DNA of 5,647 nucleotides. It comes from Crocinitomicaceae bacterium. GTDB taxonomy: Bacteria; Bacteroidota; Bacteroidia; Flavobacteriales_D; Crocinitomicaceae. The translations under genes were made by a program, and so were the position numbers. Positions 1 to 5,647 of this stretch are shown here, piece after piece (the first letter of the stretch is position 1; every line of letters begins with the position of its first letter). A model generated the notes under the pieces. The model saw nothing but the letters and a program-made list of their open reading frames with translations, searched no databases and had not been told where the DNA came from. The stretch is taken from NCBI GenBank assembly GCA_027084145.1, contig JALWLM010000183.1:1-5647 (forward strand). The letters are read 5' to 3'.

Positions 1-469
1 TTGTTTCACCTGTAATTACCGCTAAATCTGGGTCACTGGCATTACTCACCATTTGATCAGAATTACTTCCTGTATCATTTGAACCTTCAGCAGAACTAAT
101 TTTACCTGTTGAAAATATAATACCTTCATCTAGAGAAAATGTTGAACTTGCTTTGTTAAAGTAACCTAACTGTCTATTTCCAGGTGTTGAAGACCAAGAA
201 TGATTATTCCAAATCCAGTTACTACCACTTTTTTTATAGTAACCAAACCGTACATTCGATGTTGATAAGCAACCTGAAATTAGCAAATCATCTACTAATT
301 GTTGAACAGAATACGAATTATAAGTAGCATTTTCAGCCACCTCAATTGATCCTGATACAGATGAAGAAGGCTTACTTCCTACCAGTACTACTGATTTTGC
401 ACTTTTTTTTATTTCTTTTTCAGATGCTTTACCATCTATTCTTTTTCCGGACTTATCAATAATTTTCAT
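1..469 (-). CDS. Choice-of-anchor L domain surface protein, N-terminal part (cut by window edge)
   Basis: The frame is open from an ATG at 469-467 to the left edge, giving 156 residues of a longer protein. Residues 53-71 (SVQQLVDDLLISGCLSTSN) and 101-156 (LGYFNKASSTF, then DEGIIFSTG at 114-122, SDPDLAVITG at 145-154) match the choice-of-anchor L domain as I know it, with its LV..L...GC..SNV opening, GYFN, GIILSTG and DPDL blocks. Such domains occur in large exported proteins of Bacteroidota that usually end in varied anchoring or sorting signals; the C-terminus is outside the window. The middle is rich in Ser, Asn and Trp. The N-terminus is odd: about 45 polar, Lys- and Ser-rich residues with no Sec signal peptide. 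An in-frame stop at 484-482 rules out a longer start. The surface or adhesive role is inferred from the domain family. The gene lies downstream of the nitrate operon terminator and appears to be transcribed separately. Confidence 0.8.
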   Translation of the reverse strand, partial: MKIIDKSGKRIDGKASEKEIKKSAKSVVLVGSKPSSSVSGSIEVAENATYNSYSVQQLVDDLLISGCLSTSNVRFGYYKKSGSNWIWNNHSWSSTPGNRQLGYFNKASSTFSLDEGIIFSTGKISSAEGSNDTGSNSDQMVSNASDPDLAVITGET

Positions 470-492
470 AAAAGTTTTATTTCAGATTAATA

Positions 493-521
493 CAAATTTC
501 GGTATAATATACATATAACAA
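493..521 (-). promoter_or_regulatory. Candidate promoter of the choice-of-anchor L gene
   Basis: On the minus strand a TTG (521-519) is followed after 18 bases by GAAATTTG (500-493). This resembles the Bacteroidota pattern TTG, 18-20 bases, TAnnTTTG, with one mismatch in the -7 element. Transcription would start near 488, leaving a leader of about 19 bases before the ATG at 469. A less likely alternative is TTTCTTTG at 551-544, which has no good upstream partner. This is a pattern match only. Confidence 0.4.
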
Positions 522-537
522 TGTGATTTATATCATA
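522..537. promoter_or_regulatory. FNR/CRP-like palindromic operator
   Basis: TGTGATTTATATCATA contains the core TGAT-N4-ATCA (524-535), the FNR/DNR half-site arrangement (consensus TTGAT-N4-ATCAA). It can also be read as a CRP-like TGTGA-N6-TCATA. Its centre at 529.5 is about 41-42 bases upstream of the transcription start inferred for the choice-of-anchor L gene, and it abuts the candidate TTG element. That is the classic class II activator position. In AT-rich DNA a chance match is possible. Confidence 0.4.
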
Positions 538-601
538 AAAACGCAAAGAAAAATGATAGAGAATATAAAAAGGACATTTTAGTATTGGTTTGATAGTGTT
601 T

Positions 602-643
602 TTTAATAAAAAAGGGAGCATATTAGCCCCCTTTTTTATTAAA
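602..643 (-). terminator. Symmetric hairpin terminator of the nitrate transport operon
   Basis: Bases 602-616 pair perfectly with 629-643, giving 15 base pairs. After one A.C mismatch, two more G-C pairs close a six-base loop (620-625). A G/C core is flanked by six A on the left and six T on the right, so the structure can act as an intrinsic terminator in either direction. It begins 11 bases beyond the porin stop codon and ends the operon. The only other flanking gene in view runs in the same direction. Confidence 0.9.
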
Positions 644-654
644 TTATTATTCGA

Positions 655-1986
655 TTATTTTTTGCTACTGTCAAAAAATGTAGGCTTCATGATGATCATC
701 ACATATGCCCAATTTGAAGTCGCTCTATAATCTCCGGAACCTTTTGCATATTCCAATGTTTGAGTACCGAGCATATGAGAGTACCCTAGTTTGCAAGTTG
801 TACCGGGAGCCAGTTTGAAAGAACCGAACACATCAATTTCAGTTCCTAAATAAGGGTCCATTGCCTTGTATTCACCTGTTTTAATAAACTCATCTTGATC
901 AAGTACAGGTGCATTTGCTAAGAAGCCGTGAGCCGTAAAACCTGCTTTAAATTTGTCGTGTGAATAAACTAAGCCTAAATGGAGGTCGTTTAATCCTGTT
1001 TGACCAATGTAATTACCTACGTAAAAGTAATCTATGAATCCATTAAACTTGTGATTCGTACCAAAATATGGATTAAAAGCATGTTCTACATTTCTATACG
1101 CTGTAGTTGTATCTGTTTGGCTGTTTCCCGATAACACTTCAAATCCTAGATTAGCATTTAATTTTTCAGAAAATTGATAAGAAAGATCTAGGGCTAAATT
1201 ATATGCTGATACTTGTCTTGCAGGGAATTGAGCAGTAGCCCCCATTTGATAATAAGCATTAGCAGCAAGTTTTAATTTGTTTTTAGAATAAACTGTTCTT
1301 GTTCCTGTTGTAAGGGTATAATTTGTTTGGTAGTCACTATTCCCTTGAGTGTTTGTAAAATTAACTTGTTGGCCTACCCCCATTGCTAAAAAGCTCATTT
1401 TTAAAGCTTCGTTAAACTTATAATTAGCCCACACGAATTGCATTGTTTTATAGCTTTTAGGAGTCGTATAATCTGTACCGCTTAACCCGGCTGTACTTTG
1501 ATTATAAGCACCAAAAACGTGAAGTTGCAAGTTATTTTTTCCTGTATACATTAATTTCACACCATCATGGCTTCTTGCTTGTTGAGCCCATTCAACATTA
1601 CCTAAAATGCGGTGGTCATCATATATTAATTCTTGGCGCCCAAATTTTATTTTTATGTTATTTTTTAAGTATGTTATTCCCCAGGCTTCGTGAACAGAGA
1701 CTCCGTAGTTTTCATTTCCAACTAATTGTGATTGATTTCCCCAGACTCTAACATCTTGTAAAACTACCTTAAATTCTAACATGTCTTTTTTATAGTCAAA
1801 ATTTAGCCTTGTCCTTTGATCTATAAATGACGCTGCTTTCATTGCAGAATCAGCAAGATTCTTATAACCGTGTCTATATTCAAAGCGCGGTCTAATTTCT
1901 CCTGAAATTTTAAATTGGGAGTATGAAGTTCCTATTGCCAACATCATTGTAGCAAATGCCACTCCTTTTTTTACAACTGTTTTCAT
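655..1986 (-). CDS. Alginate-export-family outer-membrane beta-barrel porin, putative nitrate/nitrite porin
   Basis: This 443-residue protein has a signal peptide at residues 1-23: MKTVVKKG, a hydrophobic stretch, then a likely signal peptidase I site after SYS, with Gln24 as the first mature residue. The mature protein shows alternating beta strands with aromatic girdles, as expected of an outer-membrane barrel. Residues 115-145 (FGRQEL, DDHRILGN, W, RSHDGVKL) match the conserved core of the alginate-export family, usually GRQEL..GD.RL.G....W....R.FDGV. The C-terminus (NWAYVMIIMKPTFF) reads as a last barrel strand, followed by a short polar DSSKK tail. The family name comes from alginate secretion in Pseudomonas, but no alginate genes are present here. 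As the last gene of an operon with two nitrate carriers, 43 bases after the second, it more likely passes nitrate or nitrite through the outer membrane. The family call is firm; the substrate is inferred from context. Confidence 0.85.
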   Translation of the reverse strand: MKTVVKKGVAFATMMLAIGTSYSQFKISGEIRPRFEYRHGYKNLADSAMKAASFIDQRTRLNFDYKKDMLEFKVVLQDVRVWGNQSQLVGNENYGVSVHEAWGITYLKNNIKIKFGRQELIYDDHRILGNVEWAQQARSHDGVKLMYTGKNNLQLHVFGAYNQSTAGLSGTDYTTPKSYKTMQFVWANYKFNEALKMSFLAMGVGQQVNFTNTQGNSDYQTNYTLTTGTRTVYSKNKLKLAANAYYQMGATAQFPARQVSAYNLALDLSYQFSEKLNANLGFEVLSGNSQTDTTTAYRNVEHAFNPYFGTNHKFNGFIDYFYVGNYIGQTGLNDLHLGLVYSHDKFKAGFTAHGFLANAPVLDQDEFIKTGEYKAMDPYLGTEIDVFGSFKLAPGTTCKLGYSHMLGTQTLEYAKGSGDYRATSNWAYVMIIMKPTFFDSSKK

Positions 1987-2029
1987 AACTTTTTTATATT
2001 TTATTATTAATTATTCTTTCTAATATTAA

Positions 2030-3592
2030 TTATGGATTATCAAATTCACGTTTTGGCCCTTGATAATACCACCAGTTAAGTAATAAACAAATCAAGTAGT
2101 ATATAGCAAAACCATAAAGAGCATATTCCGCATGTCCTGCTTTAATTTGTTGTCCGAAAACTTTTGGGATGATAAAAGCTCCGTAAGCAGCAATAGCAGA
2201 TGTCCATCCTAATACCGGTCCGGCTTTTTCTTTACTGAAAATGTACGGTATACTTCGGAAAGTAGAACCATTTCCAATACCTGTAGTTAAGAATAATACC
2301 ATAAAAGAAGCAAAGAAAGGCCACCAATAAACCTGAGCGTTTTCTGCTTCTCGTGCTTGAACAACAAAATAAGCGACAGATAATGCGGCTGCAATCTGAA
2401 AAATTGTACTCCACATTGTTACTTTCGCTCCACTGTTAACTTTATCCGAAAGAATACCTCCTACAGGGCGGATTAAAGCCCCGATAGCAGGCCCTAAAAA
2501 CACCCATAGACGATAATCAGCTTCGGGAAATAAATCTTGACATAACTTAGGAAATGCTGCAGAGTATCCGATAAATGAACCGAAAGTCATTGTGTAGATA
2601 ATTGTCATAATCCAATTATGTTTATCACTTAAAATAGAGAATTGTTTGTTAAGATTGTCTTTAATTTCTCTAGGAGTAGCATATTTCATCAACGCAACAG
2701 TTAAAACAATCACGATTGGTAACACAATCCACATATTTATTTTTAACCCGATGAGTAGATATGCTCCTGTTGCAGCAGCTATAAGACCTAATAATATCAT
2801 AATTAAAGTCTTGCTTACTCCTTGGGATGTTGTAGGCAACTCGGGAGTTCCTGTAATTACATTATTCATACCAAGGAAGGCTGCTATTGTAGTGATAGAT
2901 AAAAGAGGAACCCATACCCATGCTGCATTTTGTACTCCTGCAAAAGGAACACCATTGATTGTTATGTCTGGACCAACAGCAGAGAATAATGCGAAAGGAA
3001 CAACCAAAGGGATAAGCTTTTGCATAACCGCAACACCCAAGTTGCCGACTCCGGCATTCATTCCTAAGGCATATCCTTGTATTTTTTTAGGGAAGAAATA
3101 GCTGATGTTATTCATTGAAGAAGCGAAATTTCCTCCCCCAAATCCTGACAACAAAGCCATTGTAGCAAAATATTCATATGAAGTGTTGATGTCTCTAAGA
3201 CCTAGAGCAGCACCAACAGCAGGAATGGTTAATAATGCAGTTGTTACGAAGATTACGTTTCTTCCTCCTCCAAGAGCGATTAAGAAAGAATTAGGAAGAC
3301 GTAATGTTGCGCCAGCTAATCCGGCTATTGCAGGTAATGTATAATACATGCTGTTAACCTGTTCGAGCATTTCTTCATATTCAGGGGTGCCCTTTTCCAG
3401 ACCCTCTAACAGCCCGAAGGTAAAACCGAAGTCTTTCATATAGGTTACAAGCATTCCCCACATTATCCATACTGAAAAGGCTAATAATAATGCAGGAATA
3501 GAAATCCATAAATTTTTATTTGCTATTTTTTTTCCTGTGGATGTCCAAAAATTTTCATCTTCAACATTCCATTTGTCAATATTTACACTCAT
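2030..3592 (-). CDS. narK: NarK-type nitrate/nitrite transporter (major facilitator superfamily)
   Basis: This 520-residue inner-membrane carrier belongs to the nitrate/nitrite porter family and most resembles E. coli NarK/NarU. The N-terminus (FW...G..IA.KNLWISIPALLLAF, from residue 15) is typical. Both nitrate signatures are present: GFGGGNFASSMNNISYFFP at 150-168 and GIGNGSTFRSIPYIF at 438-452. The two substrate arginines correspond to Arg98 (ATLRLPNSF) and Arg375 (ALIRPVGG), matching E. coli Arg89 and Arg305. Its likely role is nitrate/nitrite exchange, exporting nitrite made by nitrate reduction. It is longer than E. coli NarK (463 residues) for two reasons: an acidic stretch between helices 1 and 2 (about 60-82), and two extra hydrophobic segments at about 262-282 and 286-303 between helices 6 and 7, predicting 14 membrane helices. 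The leader is A-rich with no clear ribosome site. The gene follows the NarK1-type gene after 53 bases, so co-transcription is expected. Confidence 0.93.
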   Translation of the reverse strand: MSVNIDKWNVEDENFWTSTGKKIANKNLWISIPALLLAFSVWIMWGMLVTYMKDFGFTFGLLEGLEKGTPEYEEMLEQVNSMYYTLPAIAGLAGATLRLPNSFLIALGGGRNVIFVTTALLTIPAVGAALGLRDINTSYEYFATMALLSGFGGGNFASSMNNISYFFPKKIQGYALGMNAGVGNLGVAVMQKLIPLVVPFALFSAVGPDITINGVPFAGVQNAAWVWVPLLSITTIAAFLGMNNVITGTPELPTTSQGVSKTLIMILLGLIAAATGAYLLIGLKINMWIVLPIVIVLTVALMKYATPREIKDNLNKQFSILSDKHNWIMTIIYTMTFGSFIGYSAAFPKLCQDLFPEADYRLWVFLGPAIGALIRPVGGILSDKVNSGAKVTMWSTIFQIAAALSVAYFVVQAREAENAQVYWWPFFASFMVLFLTTGIGNGSTFRSIPYIFSKEKAGPVLGWTSAIAAYGAFIIPKVFGQQIKAGHAEYALYGFAIYYLICLLLNWWYYQGPKREFDNP

Positions 3593-3604
3593 AAGTTTAT
3601 TGTT

Positions 3605-3627
3605 TTAATCCCAATAAGGGTGATTAA
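3605..3627 (-). other. Small imperfect hairpin between the two transporter genes
   Basis: TTAATCCC (3605-3612) can pair with GG-T-GATTAA (3619-3627) to form a stem of about 8 base pairs with one bulged base and a six-base loop. There is no T-run after it on the minus strand that would make a normal terminator. It could fine-tune expression or message stability between the two carriers, or be a chance fold. Confidence 0.25.
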
Positions 3628-3645
3628 TATTCTGTTTAATTTTAG

Positions 3646-5577
3646 TTAAGCTGTTGCGGGTTCTTCTTCCCCAAACGATCCCTTAGGTTCTTTTAAGTAG
3701 AAGACACAAACCAGGACACTTATTAAAGCTCCTCCGGAAAGTATAAAGAAGAATGTTTTTGAGTCTACTTGAGCAAGAATATATAAATAAGTTACAGCCC
3801 CAACATTACCGTAAGCCCCGGCCATTCCGGCAATACGTCCGGTTAACTCTTTCTTAATAGATGGAATCATTGCAAAAGTGGCTCCTTCAGCTCCTTGTAC
3901 AAACATTGAAGCAAACATTGTAATGATAACAGAAACCACAATCCACCATTGTCCTTCAAACATTGGAGCTAAAAGTTGATTCCCATCAACATCAACACCT
4001 TCCCATCTACTAATTAAGCCCATCAAGAAGAACCCTATCGTTATCCCTATCATATACATTAGCATGGTTTTTTTACGAGACCCCATTTTATCAGATAGGT
4101 ATCCCCCCAACGGTCTGGCAAATAAATTAACAAAAGCAAAAGACATTGCTACTAAACCAGCCATTTGAGGAGTGAAGTTGAAGATTCCCTCAAAGAACAT
4201 AGGCAACATTGAAACTACTGCCAACTCTGCTCCGAAATTTGCAAAGTAAGTTGTATTTAATGCAGCAACCGAACCGAAAGGATATTTTTCATTTTCAGGT
4301 ATTCCTGCTTTTAAACGGGGAACATTGTATTTAATAATTGCTATAGCTTTAATGATATAGAATAAGAAAAGAAATCCCCAAATCATATACATCATATCTT
4401 CAGAGAACATGTTTCTATAGGTTCTTACAACAGTACCATCTTTATAAAAACCGGCAAGGTCTTCATTATTATATATTTGGTTTAATTCTTCTTTATTATA
4501 TTTTTTACTAACGGTTAAATCATTATATTTTTTCATTATTTTATGATTCCCTTCATGCTTATATTTCAGTTTGCCTTTTTTGTAAACTTCAACAGCATCA
4601 GCTTGTTCAAATTGAGGCCTTGTGACAGAAGCGTCGGGAATATTGTCTCCTTTTTTATATTTAGCAATAACCTTTCCCGCTTTTTTAATTAGAATTTCGT
4701 CACCGATGTCAAAAAAGTTATTTGTTTCTCCAACGAATAAAACTTTAACTAAATCAGCTTTTTCAAAGTCGGATTTAACATCTGCATAAGTTTCAGTTTG
4801 TTGTTTAAATTCTTTATCAATAATTTGTTGTTTTTGTAAGTTACGAGCCAATAATCCTAGAGCGGCATATAGAGGAATTGTCCAAAATAAATATGAAACC
4901 AATCCTGCCCAAGACGAAACAGGCATCACGCTTGATTGTTTCTTTAATACTTTTTTATTAGGTTCTTTGCCTGTAGGATAATCCCGCACTTTAAAGTAAT
5001 AGAATACTCCATAAAGAGCGGTAACAATACTGCTAATAGCCATAGCCCATCTCCAACCGTATTCTCCACCAATAAGTGAAAGACCTATGACAGGAATTAA
5101 TCCGGCAGCTGCAGCGGAACCAAAGTTCCCCCAACCGGCATAAAATCCTTCTGCTCTACCAATTTGTTTTGGCGGAAACCAGTTGTCGGTCATTTTAATT
5201 CCAATAACAAATCCGGCACCAATAGAACTCAAAAGCAAACGAGAAATAACTAGTTGCATGAATGAATTACCAAAAGCAAAAGTTAAACCGGGAATTAGAG
5301 TTAATACCATCAGGCCTGAAAACACTACTCTGGGCCCATACTTATCAACCATTGCCCCAATAACAATCCTTGCAGGGATGGTTAAAGCAACGTTACATAA
5401 TAGTAGAGCTTTAAAGTTTTTTGCGTCTAAAAATGAAAAGGCATCAACCATAGCTGTTTTAAGAGGAGCCATGTTGAACCATACAAAGAATGTTAAGAAG
5501 AAAGCAATCCACGTATAATGTAATACCCGAACTCTTTCTTGTGACCAATCAAAGAGTTTAAATTTTTCTGATTCCAT
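3646..5577 (-). CDS. narK: NarK1/NrtP-type nitrate transporter (MFS) with a large periplasmic insert
   Basis: This 643-residue inner-membrane carrier is a nitrate/nitrite porter of the NarK1/NrtP (NRT2-like) branch. It has NWFPP at 132-136 and AEGFYAGWGNFGSAAAAG at 142-159. The second signature region is QGAEGATFAMIPSIKKE (561-577) and GRIAGMAGAYGNVGAV (580-595). The expected substrate arginines are Arg70 (TIPARIVIG) and Arg488 (FARPLGGYLSDK). By analogy with NarK1 of denitrifiers it would be a nitrate/proton symporter. Six helices (about 22-195) are followed by an extra helix (223-244), a hydrophilic stretch (245-394), a second extra helix (396-416), then helices 7-12 (about 440-627). With a cytoplasmic N-terminus the hydrophilic stretch lies in the periplasm. 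Bacterial members of the family are commonly 400-500 residues, so this insert explains the extra length. The ATG at 5577 is preceded by an A/T-rich leader, and the frame has no candidate disruption. It heads the operon. Confidence 0.9.
   Translation of the reverse strand: MESEKFKLFDWSQERVRVLHYTWIAFFLTFFVWFNMAPLKTAMVDAFSFLDAKNFKALLLCNVALTIPARIVIGAMVDKYGPRVVFSGLMVLTLIPGLTFAFGNSFMQLVISRLLLSSIGAGFVIGIKMTDNWFPPKQIGRAEGFYAGWGNFGSAAAAGLIPVIGLSLIGGEYGWRWAMAISSIVTALYGVFYYFKVRDYPTGKEPNKKVLKKQSSVMPVSSWAGLVSYLFWTIPLYAALGLLARNLQKQQIIDKEFKQQTETYADVKSDFEKADLVKVLFVGETNNFFDIGDEILIKKAGKVIAKYKKGDNIPDASVTRPQFEQADAVEVYKKGKLKYKHEGNHKIMKKYNDLTVSKKYNKEELNQIYNNEDLAGFYKDGTVVRTYRNMFSEDMMYMIWGFLFLFYIIKAIAIIKYNVPRLKAGIPENEKYPFGSVAALNTTYFANFGAELAVVSMLPMFFEGIFNFTPQMAGLVAMSFAFVNLFARPLGGYLSDKMGSRKKTMLMYMIGITIGFFLMGLISRWEGVDVDGNQLLAPMFEGQWWIVVSVIITMFASMFVQGAEGATFAMIPSIKKELTGRIAGMAGAYGNVGAVTYLYILAQVDSKTFFFILSGGALISVLVCVFYLKEPKGSFGEEEPATA
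4396..4845 (-). other. Region encoding the periplasmic insert domain with a fourfold short motif
   Basis: This encodes residues 245-394 of the NarK1-type carrier. The segment is Lys-, Glu- and Tyr-rich, with no hydrophobic helix. Four spots share an ungapped D-x7-G spacing: D275-G283, D293-G301, D327-G335 and D373-G381. The last three also have Lys at D+6 and a Tyr followed by a basic residue soon after, as in KKAGKVIAKYK, YKKGKLKYK and YKDGTVVRTYR. Copies 1, 3 and 4 begin alike (FEKAD, FEQAD, YNNED). The pattern suggests repeated beta-hairpins. I do not recognise a named domain. Confidence 0.6.
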
Positions 5578-5615
5578 AATATTATTTTTATTTATTTTTT
5601 TAATATTCTTTGATG

Positions 5616-5623
5616 TAAAGGTA
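5616..5623 (-). promoter_or_regulatory. Candidate -7 element of the operon promoter
   Basis: On the minus strand TACCTTTA matches the Bacteroidota -7 consensus TAnnTTTG except for the last base. Transcription would start near 5609-5610, giving a leader of about 32 bases before the ATG at 5577. The matching -33 TTG is not found in the 24 bases left before the window edge, so the promoter may depend on an activator or its upstream part may lie outside. Confidence 0.45.
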
Positions 5624-5624
5624 C

Positions 5625-5631
5625 GGGGGGG
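5625..5631. repeat. Seven-base G/C homopolymer run in the promoter spacer
   Basis: Seven consecutive G on the plus strand (C on the minus strand) lie one base upstream of the candidate -7 element, in an otherwise very AT-rich leader. The run falls where the spacer between the -33 and -7 elements should be, so a slip in its length would change promoter spacing. Confidence 0.6.
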
Positions 5632-5647
5632 TGATATATTATTCTAT

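Noticed and set aside
1987..2029. Possible separate promoter for the porin gene
   Set aside because: The 43-base gap is almost pure A/T with no TTG and TAnnTTTG pair. Read-through from narK is the simpler explanation.
2232..2414. Minus-strand frame of 60 codons inside narK
   Set aside because: It overlaps the conserved second nitrate signature region of NarK in another frame and resembles no known protein.
2646..3344. Two open frames on the plus strand, opposite the NarK gene (2646-3101 and 3105-3344)
   Set aside because: They lie wholly antisense to a clear transporter gene, have unnatural composition and no recognisable motifs. The minus-strand frame carries all conserved signatures.
3620..3633. 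GTGATTAATATTCT between the two carriers, as a possible FNR-like box
   Set aside because: The second half-site matches only two of four core bases and no promoter element is placed appropriately.
4396..4845. The insert in the NarK1-type gene as a mobile element insertion or a frame error
   Set aside because: The frame is continuous, base composition resembles the rest of the gene, and flanking helices fit a 14-helix layout. No terminal repeats are visible.
5183..5518. Plus-strand open frame of 111 codons
   Set aside because: It is antisense to the first helices and signature region of the NarK1-type carrier, with no sign of being a gene.
5631..5644. GTGAT followed by ATAT near the right edge, as a possible FNR-like box for the operon
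   Set aside because: The second half reads TATTC, which does not match ATCA. The better location for an activator site would lie beyond the window.

Overview
The window comes from an AT-rich genome, very probably of the phylum Bacteroidota and perhaps the Flavobacteriia. Supporting signs are A-rich leaders without a clear Shine-Dalgarno sequence, promoter elements resembling the Bacteroidota TTG / TAnnTTTG type, a choice-of-anchor L surface-protein domain, and an alginate-export-type barrel porin beside nitrate transporters. All four genes lie on the minus strand, so transcription runs from high to low coordinates.

From 5647 down to about 602 the window holds what looks like one transcription unit. 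A TACCTTTA promoter element lies at 5616-5623, just downstream of a seven-C run. It is followed by a 643-residue NarK1/NrtP-type nitrate transporter (5577-3646), a 520-residue E. coli NarK-type nitrate/nitrite transporter (3592-2030), and a 443-residue outer-membrane porin (1986-655). A strong symmetric hairpin terminator (602-643) closes the unit. The gaps are 53 and 43 bases. Together the genes form a two-membrane path for nitrate and nitrite: passage through the outer membrane by the porin, uptake by the NarK1-type carrier (by analogy a proton symporter), and nitrate/nitrite exchange by the NarK-type carrier. The pairing of the two NarK types recalls the adjacent or fused narK1-narK2 genes of denitrifying proteobacteria. 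No reductase gene is present, so respiratory or assimilatory use cannot be decided here.

From 469 to the left edge is the start of a separate gene encoding a choice-of-anchor L domain protein, cut by the window end. Its 185-base upstream gap contains the operon terminator, a plausible promoter, and an FNR/CRP-like palindrome centred about 41-42 bases before the inferred start of transcription.

The most unusual feature is a roughly 150-residue soluble insert in the first transporter. It is predicted to be periplasmic, sits between two extra membrane helices, and contains four copies of a short motif. The neighbouring NarK has an extra helix pair at the same position but no soluble domain.
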